Shown here piece after piece: positions 1 to 7,016 of a stretch of 24,352 nt of DNA. This stretch comes from Betaproteobacteria bacterium (GTDB lineage Bacteria; Pseudomonadota; Gammaproteobacteria; Burkholderiales; SG8-41), in the NCBI GenBank assembly GCA_016177355.1, contig JACOVL010000118.1, positions 1-24,352 of the forward strand, written 5' to 3'. A program made the translations under genes and the position numbers. How positions within the stretch are numbered: the stretch's first letter is position 1; every line of letters begins with the position of its first letter. The notes below the pieces were generated by a model, which was given only the letters and a program-made list of their open reading frames with translations, ran no database searches and was not told the origin of the DNA.

Positions 1-4
1 GGAG

Positions 5-80
<76 letters not shown>

Positions 81-90
81 ACTCGGGAAG

Positions 91-127
91 GGGGCGTATT
101 GTCCGCCGTTACGCGCGTCAGCGTCAA
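91..127 (-). promoter_or_regulatory. Predicted sigma70 promoter of the tRNA-Lys gene
   Basis: Reading the minus strand, TTGACG (127 to 122) is followed after 18 bp by GACAAT (103 to 98). This places the start site near 91, about 11 nt before the mature tRNA. The discriminator after the -10 is C-rich, as is usual for growth-rate-controlled stable RNA promoters. Prediction from sequence only. Confidence 0.55.
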
Positions 128-211
128 CTGCATCCGCAGTATGGACGCGGACGCATGACGGGTGCCGCATTCGGCTACAATCCACGCTTTTGCGAAGGAC
201 ATACGGCCGAA

Positions 212-1420
212 ATGACGCAATCCAACTGGCGCACGCCGCTCGTCATCCTGGTCTGCAGCGGCATCATCCTGTCCCTGTCGCTCGGCACCCGGCACACCTT
301 CGGTCTCTACCTGCAGCCGATGACGCTGGACCTCGGCTGGACCCGGCAGACTTTCGCCATCGCGCTGGCGATCCAGAACCTGGTCTATGGGCTGGCGACG
401 CCGCTCGCCGGCATGATCACGGACAAGTACGGCGCGCCGCGGGTGCTGTTCGGCGGCACCCTGCTCTACGCGCTGGGCGTGGCGTTGATGGCCTATTCCT
501 CGACCGGCTGGGAGTTCAGCCTGAGCGCGGGCCTGCTGGTGGGCATCGCGCTCTCGTGCAGCGGCTTCAGCACCATCTTCGGCGTGGTCGGCCGGGCGTT
601 CCCGCCGGAGAAGCGCACCACCGCGCTCGGCATCGCCGCGGCCGCCGGCTCGTTCGGCCAATTCGTGATGCTGCCCTACGGCCAGACGCTGATCAGCCAG
701 CTGGGCTGGCACACCGCGCTGCTCGCCTGCGCCGCGACGATCCTGGTGATCCTGCCGCTCTGCACCGTGCTGGCGGAGGACAAGCAGGCGCCATCCAGGG
801 AGCAGAAGCAGTCCATACCGGAGGCGCTGCGCGAGGCGTTCGGCCACAGCGGTTTCGTGCTGCTGTGCTCGGGTTATTTCGTATGCGGCTTCCAGTTGAT
901 GTTCATCTCGGTGCACTTCCCCGCTTACCTCGTCGACCACCGCATGACGCCCGAGACCGGCATGATGGCGCTGGCGCTGATCGGACTGTTCAACATTTTC
1001 GGCACCTATTTCTGGGGCTGGCTCGGCCAGCATTACACCAAGAAGTACGTGCTCTCCGTCCTCTACTTCACGCGCGCGGTGGCGTTCGCGGTCTTCATCT
1101 CGCTGCCGCTCACGCCGTTCTCGGTGTACCTGTTCTCCGCGACCATCGGCTTCCTGTGGCTCGGCACGGTGCCGGTCACGAGCGGTCTGATCGCCCAGAT
1201 CTTCGGCGTGAAGTATCTGGCGACCCTGAGCGGCATCGCCTTCCTGTTCCACCAGGTTGGCAGCTTCCTCGGGGTGTGGATCGCGGGCTGGCTGTTCGAC
1301 GGCACCGGCTCCTACCGCCTGATGTGGCTGCTCACCATCGCTCTGGGCGTCGCGGCGGCGTTGATCAACATGCCGATCAACGACCGGCAGATCGTGCGCC
1401 CCGTGCTGAAGCCGGCCTGA
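212..1420 (+). CDS. MFS transporter, monocarboxylate/oxalate-formate-like subfamily
   Basis: This 402-residue integral membrane protein has about 12 hydrophobic segments, consistent with a major facilitator superfamily carrier. The loop after the second segment carries a DKYGAPR sequence matching the MFS motif A pattern (D-x-x-G-x-R). The N-terminal TRHTFGLYLQPM and the LGWTR segment resemble monocarboxylate or oxalate/formate antiporter-like members; the substrate cannot be read. I chose the ATG at 212 because a GAAGGA ribosome binding site ends 12 nt upstream and the protein then starts just before the first membrane helix. An in-frame ATG at 155 would add 19 hydrophilic residues without a good binding site. 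The gene converges on the LysR gene at 1525, with a repeat-rich gap between them. Confidence 0.85.
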   Translation: MTQSNWRTPLVILVCSGIILSLSLGTRHTFGLYLQPMTLDLGWTRQTFAIALAIQNLVYGLATPLAGMITDKYGAPRVLFGGTLLYALGVALMAYSSTGWEFSLSAGLLVGIALSCSGFSTIFGVVGRAFPPEKRTTALGIAAAAGSFGQFVMLPYGQTLISQLGWHTALLACAATILVILPLCTVLAEDKQAPSREQKQSIPEALREAFGHSGFVLLCSGYFVCGFQLMFISVHFPAYLVDHRMTPETGMMALALIGLFNIFGTYFWGWLGQHYTKKYVLSVLYFTRAVAFAVFISLPLTPFSVYLFSATIGFLWLGTVPVTSGLIAQIFGVKYLATLSGIAFLFHQVGSFLGVWIAGWLFDGTGSYRLMWLLTIALGVAAALINMPINDRQIVRPVLKPA

Positions 1421-1430
1421 GCCGGAGAAG

Positions 1431-1472
1431 CGTGACTGGTACCTCGTGACTGGTACTGCGTGACTGGTGAGG
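1431..1472 (+). repeat. Three tandem 14-bp repeats (CGTGACTGGT core)
   Basis: The 10-bp core CGTGACTGGT occurs at 1431, 1445 and 1459, an exact 14-bp period, with variable 4-bp tails (ACCT, ACTG, GAGG). It starts 10 bp after the transporter stop codon. Together with the facing array at 1492-1543 it could form a long hairpin between two convergent genes, perhaps a bidirectional terminator. No poly-T tract follows the stem. Confidence 0.75.
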
Positions 1473-1491
1473 CGAATTTAAATCACGCTTT

Positions 1492-1543
1492 ATCAGTCAC
1501 GATTCATCAGTCACGTTTTATCAGTCACGCCTCTTCAGTCTCT
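1492..1543 (-). repeat. Three to four tandem 14-bp repeats, inverted relative to the first array
   Basis: ATCAGTCACG occurs at 1492, 1506 and 1520, again at an exact 14-bp period. A degenerate copy (TTCAGTCTCT) sits in register at 1534. Nine of ten bases are the reverse complement of the core in the array at 1431. The third copy supplies the TGA stop codon of the LysR gene and the fourth lies inside its last codons, so the array has grown into, or out of, the coding sequence end. The two arrays are separated by 19-23 bp of AT-rich sequence. Confidence 0.75.
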
Positions 1544-2481
1544 TTTGCGGCCTCCGCGAGCAGCCAGTCGCGGAACGCCTTGACCGCCGGCCGGCCGGCC
1601 GCCTCTCCGCGCACCAGGTAATAGGCGGAAGCTAGCGGCACGCGCAGCGCGAACGGCGTCACCAGGCGCGCGGCGTGCAGGTCGGTTTCCGCGAGCACCG
1701 GCATCGTGGCGACTGCCCCGCTGCCCTCGATCGCCGCCTCGAAAGCGAGCACGGCATGGCTGAAATGCGGGCCCCGGTTCACGTCCACGCCGCCGACGCC
1801 CGCCGCCTTCAGCCACACCACCCAGAACGGCACGCCGTCGTAGAGCTCGCCGGTATCGTCGTGCAGCAGCAAGTGGTGGCGCAAGTCGGCCGGCCGCGCG
1901 AGCGGGTGCTCTCCCGTGATGAGCCGGGGGCTGCAGATCGGCGTGATGGAGAGCGAGAGCAGCCTGTCCGCCTGGTATCCCGGGTAGCCGCCGTGCCCGT
2001 AGAGGATCGCCACGTCGGAGTCCGCGAGCCAGTCATCCAGGGTGGCGCGCTCGGCGGCCGCCCCTCTGTTCCGCTCCGCCGCATGCCGCAGCCGCGCCGA
2101 GATGCGCACGTCGATCTCGGGGTGCGCCTGGAAGAACCGGTGCAGCCGCGGCATCAGCCAGCGCGCGGCAAACGACGGCGCCGCGCTCACGGTGAGCGCG
2201 CCCACGCCCCTGTGGGCGCGCAACCGCTCCACCGCCTGCGCCAGGCTGTCGAACCCCTCGCGCAGCCTGGGCAGCGCGGCGCGCGCCGCCTCCGTCAATT
2301 CCAGCGCCCGGTTCTGCCGGCGGAACAGCTGCACCCCGAGGTGGTCTTCCAGCGCCTTGATCTGGTGGCTCACCGCGGCGGGCGTCACGTTGAGCTCGGC
2401 TGCCGCCTTCTTGACGCTCGAGTGGCGGGCGGCGGCCTCGAAGGCCTTCAGGGCATTGAGCGGGGGCAGACGAGCAGTCAC
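1525..2481 (-). CDS. LysR-type transcriptional regulator, GcvA/AmpR-like
   Basis: The protein has 318 residues, a normal LysR length. The N-terminal winged helix-turn-helix covers about residues 7-65, with the typical ALKAFEAAARHSSVKKAAAEL and TPAAVSHQIKALE segments. The second half (about 95-300) is a periplasmic-binding-protein-like effector domain with the PSFAARWLMPRL stretch typical of the GcvA group. The start ATG at 2481 immediately precedes the conserved DNA-binding domain. Its ligand is unknown; GcvA itself controls glycine cleavage, but no gcv genes are present here. It is divergent from the small gene at 2649 and shares with it an AT-rich control region holding a CTAAT-type palindrome, so autoregulation and control of the small gene are plausible. 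Confidence 0.9.
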   Translation of the reverse strand: MTARLPPLNALKAFEAAARHSSVKKAAAELNVTPAAVSHQIKALEDHLGVQLFRRQNRALELTEAARAALPRLREGFDSLAQAVERLRAHRGVGALTVSAAPSFAARWLMPRLHRFFQAHPEIDVRISARLRHAAERNRGAAAERATLDDWLADSDVAILYGHGGYPGYQADRLLSLSITPICSPRLITGEHPLARPADLRHHLLLHDDTGELYDGVPFWVVWLKAAGVGGVDVNRGPHFSHAVLAFEAAIEGSGAVATMPVLAETDLHAARLVTPFALRVPLASAYYLVRGEAAGRPAVKAFRDWLLAEAAKETEEA

Positions 2482-2489
2482 ATTTATAT

Positions 2490-2506
2490 GATTAGTTTAT
2501 CTAATC
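2490..2506. promoter_or_regulatory. Palindrome GATTAG-N5-CTAATC, candidate LysR/GcvA-type operator
   Basis: GATTAG and CTAATC are perfect inverted repeats around TTTAT, beginning 9 bp upstream of the regulator start codon. The spacing fits the LysR T-N11-A rule, and CTAAT is the core reported for GcvA binding sites in Escherichia coli. Position and sequence suggest autoregulation by the adjacent regulator. Binding itself is inferred. Confidence 0.6.
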
Positions 2507-2530
2507 TATAGTGCTATTATATATCAACTA

Positions 2531-2568
2531 TTGCAGTGCAACAATCTACACCGATATAGGTCTATACT
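2531..2568 (+). promoter_or_regulatory. Possible promoter for the 65-aa gene
   Basis: TTGCAG (2531-2536) is followed 18 bp later by TATAGG (2555-2560). A better -10 match, TATACT, lies at 2563-2568 but has no good -35 at the right distance. Nearby palindromes include TTGCA-G-TGCAA at 2531-2541 and CATCTA-GA-TAGATG overlapping the 2580/2581 junction. The region is AT-rich compared with the flanking genes. Assignment of the exact promoter is uncertain. Confidence 0.35.
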
Positions 2569-2648
2569 TACACGCAAAGTCATCTAGATAGATGACGATA
2601 TTATTGCAATAACCAGTTCAGGACTAGAGCCTGGAAAGGAATGATACG

Positions 2649-2846
2649 ATGAGAAAAGCTAATCAAACTGTTGCTGGATCAGACATTTACATGCTGATCG
2701 GCGAAACGCGCATGAGCGAGCGCGACCGCCAGATCGCGATCAACAGCGTGCGCAACGCCGAGGCGATCGTGGATGTGCTCGTCTGGGTGAAGAACAAGGT
2801 GGTCGCACTGGGCGATTTCCTGCTCAAGCCCAGCCTGAAGCACTGA
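2649..2846 (+). CDS. Hypothetical small protein (65 aa), divergent from the LysR gene
   Basis: I do not recognise this protein. The frame is supported by an AAGGA-type ribosome binding site ending 8 nt before the ATG, by a strong terminator 45-100 bp downstream, and by divergence from a regulator across an AT-rich control region. The N-terminal third is polar; the middle (about residues 22-40) contains a charged ERDRQ segment followed by an amphipathic AIVDVLVWVKNKVVALGDFL stretch that may bind a membrane or a partner. There is no signal peptide and no cysteine. The layout suggests that it is a target of the neighbouring regulator. Confidence 0.65.
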   Translation: MRKANQTVAGSDIYMLIGETRMSERDRQIAINSVRNAEAIVDVLVWVKNKVVALGDFLLKPSLKH

Positions 2847-2890
2847 GCCATCCGTACCTCTTCAGCCGGGGATCCCTCCTCCCCCCGGTT

Positions 2891-2944
2891 AAAGGCTGCG
2901 AACAGCAGCCTTTTGACGCGGCGGCGACCCCGCCGCGTTTTTTT
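2891..2944 (+). terminator. Tandem-hairpin intrinsic terminator
   Basis: A first perfect hairpin pairs AAAGGCTGC (2891-2899) with GCAGCCTTT (2905-2913) over a 5-nt loop and is followed by one more T. A second pairs CGCGGCGG (2917-2924) with CCGCCGCG (2930-2937) and runs straight into seven T residues (2938-2944). This is a textbook Rho-independent terminator for the small gene. The hairpins may also stop minus-strand transcription arriving from the gene ending at 2954. Confidence 0.85.
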
Positions 2945-2953
2945 GTACGCCCG

Positions 2954-3541
2954 CTAGCGCGCCGGGACGCCGCCGAATTCGGCCAGCATCAGGTCGCTGA
3001 GCGCCTGCGGCATGCCCGGGATGCCGTGCTGCAGGACCTGCAGCATCTGCTGGCGCTGCTCGGCGGGGAGCCGCTCGTATTCGCGGCGGGCCTCGGCGGC
3101 TATCGTTCTCATGTCGTCGCTCGAGAGCCGGCTCAACTGCCGGTGGGCGTCGCGCATCGCGATGGCCTGGGACGTGAACTCGGCGATGATCTCCGTGCGC
3201 ATGGCCGCGTTCTTGGGGTCGTTCAGCATCTTCATCAGGCTCGCGTACAGCTCCTCGCGCTGCTGCGGGCCGAGATGGACGAAGCTCTCGTCGATCAGGC
3301 CCCGCAGCCACTGGTCGTCGGCCTGCGGCGCCGCGCGCGGAATCTCGATCGGAGCCGCCGGCTGCTTCGACTTCTCCTGCGCCGCTTCGATGCCCGCCCG
3401 TATCCCGGTCGAAATTGTATGGTCGCGCAGCAGCCGCAGCACGAACAGCACCAGCGGATCGACCGCCTGGACGGCGGTCGAACCCGTGGCGAGTATCAGC
3501 CCGGCGATGATGATGCGAACAGCCCGTCGCATGCGGAACAT
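2954..3541 (-). CDS. Exported helical protein of unknown function
   Basis: The protein has 195 residues and no family I recognise. Residues 1-26 form a Sec signal peptide (MRRAVRIIIAG core, cleavage likely after VQA). The mature part is predominantly charged and helical, with repeated Q/E/R-rich segments, for example around REELYASLMKML and REYERLPAEQRQQML. There is no cysteine or heme motif. The ATG at 3541 is chosen because GGGGGGAAGCAGGA lies just upstream and the signal peptide then starts properly; an upstream in-frame ATG at 3574 would add 11 residues. It lies 116 bp beyond the second propeller gene in the same direction and could be read through from that operon or from its own weak TATATT promoter (3597 to 3592). 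Confidence 0.7.
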   Translation of the reverse strand: MFRMRRAVRIIIAGLILATGSTAVQAVDPLVLFVLRLLRDHTISTGIRAGIEAAQEKSKQPAAPIEIPRAAPQADDQWLRGLIDESFVHLGPQQREELYASLMKMLNDPKNAAMRTEIIAEFTSQAIAMRDAHRQLSRLSSDDMRTIAAEARREYERLPAEQRQQMLQVLQHGIPGMPQALSDLMLAEFGGVPAR

Positions 3542-3657
3542 GGATCCTGCTTCCCCCCGGATAAACAAGGACATGCCGCTTTTGCTTTAGAAATATAGCA
3601 CTAGCGGAGGGTTTTGGGGTAATTCGAAAAGGCGGGGAACGTGACCGATTACAAGGT

Positions 3658-4863
3658 TCAGTCGGTACGCACGCGGCGCAGGTGAGCCACGCCGCCGAAG
3701 CTGCCGACCCACAAGGTGCCGTCGGCAGCGGCAGCCATGGAGAAGATGGCTTTGCCGAACAGCCCGTCGGCGATCGTCATCACCCGGAACCCGCCGTCCT
3801 TGAGCCGCGCCAAACCGTTGTTGGTTCCGATCCAGAGCCGGCCTCGAGGATCGATGTGCAGCATGAAGACATGGTTCCCGGGCAGTCCCTCGGCCTTGGT
3901 GTAATGGGTCCATTTCCGGCCGTCGAAGCGGGCCAGCCCTCCACCCCAGGTGCCTGCCCATACGATGCCGTCGCGATCGACCTTCATCGCCACGATGTAG
4001 TTCGGGTTGTACGCCACATCCACCCCCTGCAACCCCATTTCCTCCTTCTGCCTGGCGTGATGCAGGGAAACCTGCGATGGATCGGTCCTGAACTCGATGT
4101 CATGCCTGACTTTCTCGTAGGGCGCGCCGAGACCTTTTGCATGATTCCAGTTCTCCCACTTTCCGTTCCGGTAGCGGGCAAGTCCGCCCTCGGTGGCAAG
4201 CCAGATTTCGCCGTTCCTGCCTTCGGCGAGGCCGTAGACCCAGTCGTTGGGAAGTCCGCCTCTGGTATTCTCGACGGTAAACAGGTCCCACTTCGCGCGG
4301 TTCCTGAGCTCGCCGCCGCGCACGCGGTTTACACCCGACCAGGTGGCGATCCACATGTCGCCATTACTGGCTTGCAGAGCGTCGTACACAAAAGCATCTC
4401 CGAGTCCCTCCGGAACGTTGTAGTTTTCCCATTGTTGAGTCTGGCTATCGAACAGAGACAGGCCCCCGCCGTAGGTGCCTACCGCGATGCGGCCTTGCAG
4501 CTTGCCGATATAAAAAATACCGTTCGAGAGCAGTCCGTTGCGCGCGTCGAACAGCTTGAATTCGTCGGTCTCGGTGTCGTAGCGGATCACGCCTCCCGAG
4601 GTGCCCACCCACATCACCTTGCCGTCCTCGTAGATCGCCTTGACGTTCTTGTTGCCGACGCGGAAATGCGTGAACGCCTGCGTTGGATCCACCTGCACCT
4701 TGCCCTCGCGCTGCTCCTCGCCGCCGGGCGCCGCGCCCTTCGCGACGGACGGGTGCGGCAGCGGCGGCTGTTCCGCCTGCCGGTGGCTCAGCAGATACGC
4801 GCCGGCGACCATGCCGGCCACGGCGAGCACGAGCAGTGCGATGGACTTGTGGCCGAGTCGCAT
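3658..4863 (-). CDS. Stand-alone seven-bladed Reg_prop-type beta-propeller, membrane-anchored or exported
   Basis: The protein has 401 residues. Residues 7-25 form a hydrophobic N-terminal segment (uncleaved anchor or signal peptide), followed by a Pro/Gly-rich linker to about residue 60. Seven repeats of the two-component-regulator-propeller type (Reg_prop, W-x-G-T-x-x-G-[VL]-x-R-[FY]-D) follow at about 84, 126, 170, 220, 301, 343 and 384. An extra segment of about 45 residues (244-290), ending in YNPNY, separates blades 4 and 5. No kinase, HTH or cyclase domain is attached, although this repeat usually forms the sensor half of hybrid kinases. It starts 12 bp after the stop of its paralog, with a GGGAG ribosome binding site. 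Its role is unknown; the operon also encodes a two-component system and a cytochrome c. Confidence 0.8.
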   Translation of the reverse strand: MRLGHKSIALLVLAVAGMVAGAYLLSHRQAEQPPLPHPSVAKGAAPGGEEQREGKVQVDPTQAFTHFRVGNKNVKAIYEDGKVMWVGTSGGVIRYDTETDEFKLFDARNGLLSNGIFYIGKLQGRIAVGTYGGGLSLFDSQTQQWENYNVPEGLGDAFVYDALQASNGDMWIATWSGVNRVRGGELRNRAKWDLFTVENTRGGLPNDWVYGLAEGRNGEIWLATEGGLARYRNGKWENWNHAKGLGAPYEKVRHDIEFRTDPSQVSLHHARQKEEMGLQGVDVAYNPNYIVAMKVDRDGIVWAGTWGGGLARFDGRKWTHYTKAEGLPGNHVFMLHIDPRGRLWIGTNNGLARLKDGGFRVMTIADGLFGKAIFSMAAAADGTLWVGSFGGVAHLRRVRTD

Positions 4864-4875
4864 GGTGTTCTCCCG

Positions 4876-5958
4876 CTACTTGGCGCCGATGCGCGCTACG
4901 CCGCGTTTGGTGCCCGCCCAGACGTCGCCGTTGGGCGCCACCGCGAGCGCATAGACGTGGCTCTCCAGCAGCCCGTCGCGGCGACCGAAGCTGCGCCACG
5001 ACCTCCCGTCGTAGCGCGAGACGCCCGCGTCGGTGCCAAACCAGAGCACGCCTTTGCCGTCCTGCACGGCGCTGTAGACGATGTTGCCCGCAAGTCCTTC
5101 GCGGGCCGTGAAATTCCGCCATCGGGTGCCGTCGAAGCGGCCCACACCGCCGCCCCAGGTGCCCGCCCAGACCGCGCCGTCAGCCGCGGCCAGGATGGAA
5201 AACACGTAGTTGGGGTTGTAGGTCGCGCTGCCGCCGGTGGTGACATCGAGGTCGTGCCGCGAGCGCGTGCCGAGCCCGGTGTTCGCGCTCGGCGGCAAGT
5301 TCGCGCTGTTCGGTGCGCCCAGGCCATCCTTGTGCGTCCATGCCTTCCACGTCGTGCCGTCGAACATGGATACCCCACCTTCGGTGGCGAACCAGACGCG
5401 CCCGCCGCGGTCGACCGTGATTCCGTACACCCACTCGTTGACCAGCTCCTTGACGTAGTTGCGGAACTTGCCGGTCTTGAGGTCGAAGCGGCTCGCGCCC
5501 GCCCAGGTTCCGATCCAGAGGCTGCCGTCCCGGTCGTTGGCGAAGGCGTAGACCCAGTAATCGGCGAGCCCGTGCATCGGAAAATAGGTCTTCCATTTGC
5601 CGCTGCGGTAGCGCGATGCGCCGCCGGCGTTGGTGCCGAACCAGGTGTGGCCGGCGCGGTCGATGCCGATCGCGAACACGTATTCGCTGGCAAGCCCGTG
5701 CTGACGCGTGAAAGTGTTGCGCGGCCTGGCACCGGCGAGGTCCACTTCGTGCACGCCGACCGAGGTCCCCACCCACAGCGTGCCGCTTTTCGGTTCGATG
5801 GTAAGCGCGCGCACGTACGCATTGTCGCCGACGTTGAATGTCTCGAGCACTTTCTCCCCGGCGGCCGCTCCCCCGGGCGCGGTCTGCGCGTGGGCGGCGG
5901 ACAATACCAGTCCGGTCAGGACGGCGCAGCACCAGCGCGCGAGGCGGCCCGGCTCCAT
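4876..5958 (-). CDS. Stand-alone seven-bladed Reg_prop-type beta-propeller, periplasmic
   Basis: The protein has 360 residues and a signal peptide (about 1-24, ending AAHA). Seven Reg_prop blades are visible at about 62, 106, 148, 189, 264, 306 and 347 with the pattern LWVGT, TWFGT, LWIGT, VWFAT, VWAGT, LWFGT and VWAGT. As in the next gene, a long insert (about 213-250) ending in YNPNY sits between blades 4 and 5. The shared insert position marks the two as tandem paralogs. The ATG at 5958 shares its A with the TGA of the upstream cytochrome gene, so translation is coupled. A longer frame upstream is an out-of-frame reading of the cytochrome gene and was discarded. It has no output domain. 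Confidence 0.85.
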   Translation of the reverse strand: MEPGRLARWCCAVLTGLVLSAAHAQTAPGGAAAGEKVLETFNVGDNAYVRALTIEPKSGTLWVGTSVGVHEVDLAGARPRNTFTRQHGLASEYVFAIGIDRAGHTWFGTNAGGASRYRSGKWKTYFPMHGLADYWVYAFANDRDGSLWIGTWAGASRFDLKTGKFRNYVKELVNEWVYGITVDRGGRVWFATEGGVSMFDGTTWKAWTHKDGLGAPNSANLPPSANTGLGTRSRHDLDVTTGGSATYNPNYVFSILAAADGAVWAGTWGGGVGRFDGTRWRNFTAREGLAGNIVYSAVQDGKGVLWFGTDAGVSRYDGRSWRSFGRRDGLLESHVYALAVAPNGDVWAGTKRGVARIGAK

Positions 5959-6296
5959 CACCGCAGCGTTCGCAGATAGGCGATCACGTCGAGGATCTCG
6001 CGGTCGGTGAGCACGCCGATGTAGGCCGGCATCGCGTTTTTCCCGCCCCTGATCGAGGCGAGCAGCCCGACATCGGCCTGCATCAGGCGATCGCTGCCGC
6101 GCGCGAGATTGGGGGCGCCCGGCATGACGCTGAGGCCGCTTGCGCCGTGGCAGACCGCGCAGTGCGTGGTATAGATCCGATTTCCCTTGATGATGTCGGC
6201 GGCCGCCGCGGGCGCGCTCGCCGCCGCGATCCAACCGGCGATCATTCCCGCCGCCAGCGCGCGCAGCGCTCCGCTCTTTGCCTTCCCGTCGATCAT
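5958..6296 (-). CDS. Small periplasmic c-type cytochrome (class I, monoheme)
   Basis: This 112-residue protein has a signal peptide ending around residue 33 (AAAAD). A single CAVCH heme-binding motif lies at 46-50. A methionine in NAMPAY (Met89) is in the right place to be the sixth iron ligand, and a C-terminal helix (EILDVIAYLRTL) is typical of the class I fold. The size fits a soluble single-domain electron carrier. The ATG overlaps the Sel1-gene stop codon (ATGA, 4 nt), and the stop codon overlaps the first propeller gene, so all three are translationally coupled. It may carry electrons or act as a redox partner for the propeller proteins; that is inference. Confidence 0.88.
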   Translation of the reverse strand: MIDGKAKSGALRALAAGMIAGWIAAASAPAAAADIIKGNRIYTTHCAVCHGASGLSVMPGAPNLARGSDRLMQADVGLLASIRGGKNAMPAYIGVLTDREILDVIAYLRTLR

Positions 6297-6973
6297 GGTT
6301 TCGCCTTTTTCCCTTTCCCCGCGGCACTGGTGCCGCGCATCGCCTTCACACGCGATTCCAGAACCTCAGCCTGTTTGAGATCCACAGCGAGGCCGAGGGT
6401 GCCGTTGCGATATGCTTGGGCGAGGTATTCGAGGGCCGGCACGTAGCCGTTGTCGGCCGCGCGCCTGATCCACTGCAGCGCCGCCGGGCTGCTGCGCTGT
6501 GCATCGTCCACGCCGAGCCCGCCGGCCATGTACGCCCGGGCAAGCTCGTTGATCGCCAGCCGGTGCCCTTTGTCGGCTGCGCGCGTGATCCATTTACGGG
6601 CTTCGACCCAGTCGCGTTTCACGCCTTCGCCGGCGGAGTACATCACGCCCAGACCGAACTCGCCGTCCGGATGACCCTGCGCGGCGGACTTGCGGTAGTA
6701 AGCCACCGCCTCCTCGTTGAATTCGGCCTTGTCGAGTAGGTCGGCGAGCAGCGCCTGCGCCGCCGGGTGACTGGCATCCGCCGCCTTTCTCAGCACAGCC
6801 ATCGCGCCGATGACGTCACCCTCGCGATAGGCCTTCGTCCCCGCCTGGTAGTCTTCCTCCGGGCCGGCAAAGGCCAGCGCCGCCGCTGCCGCCAAGGTCA
6901 TTGCCATCAGGCCGCTCATCACACGCTTGAGAATATTTTTCGCTTCAGCCATCGCGCGCTCTGACAATACCAA
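6293..6973 (-). CDS. Exported Sel1-like repeat (TPR-family) protein
   Basis: The protein has 226 residues if begun at the TTG at 6973. A signal peptide is followed by Sel1-type repeats of about 36 residues with A-x-x-x-L-G-x-x-Y and AA-x-x-G-H signatures: AQGHPDGEFGLGVMYSAGEG, then ADKGHRLAINELARAYMAGG and ADNGYVPALEYLAQAYRNGT. Such repeats are protein-interaction scaffolds. The TTG is preferred because GGAAAGG lies about 9 nt upstream. An in-frame ATG at 6952 gives a more conventional signal peptide but has no clear binding site. It lies 43 bp beyond the response regulator and overlaps the cytochrome gene by 4 nt. Its likely role is scaffolding for exported partners encoded in this operon. 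Confidence 0.8.
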   Translation of the reverse strand: MVLSERAMAEAKNILKRVMSGLMAMTLAAAAALAFAGPEEDYQAGTKAYREGDVIGAMAVLRKAADASHPAAQALLADLLDKAEFNEEAVAYYRKSAAQGHPDGEFGLGVMYSAGEGVKRDWVEARKWITRAADKGHRLAINELARAYMAGGLGVDDAQRSSPAALQWIRRAADNGYVPALEYLAQAYRNGTLGLAVDLKQAEVLESRVKAMRGTSAAGKGKKAKP

Positions 6974-7016
6974 TGACCATCACCTTTCCACATAGCGCTC
7001 CCGCCGCACCGCCGCG

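Noticed and set aside
1431..1543. CRISPR array
   Set aside because: The repeats are only 10-14 bp with 4-bp variable tails and invert halfway; there are no spacers or cas genes.
3658..5958. Propeller proteins as fragments of a broken hybrid histidine kinase
   Set aside because: Each has its own signal or anchor and a complete set of seven blades; no remnant of a kinase domain follows either, and the separate kinase has its own sensor domain.
3682..5979. Very long open frame (over 700 codons) on the plus strand opposite the propeller genes
   Set aside because: It is a GC-bias shadow of the two propeller genes, with low-complexity Arg/Ala/Val composition and no domain; the minus-strand frames carry clear repeats and signal peptides.
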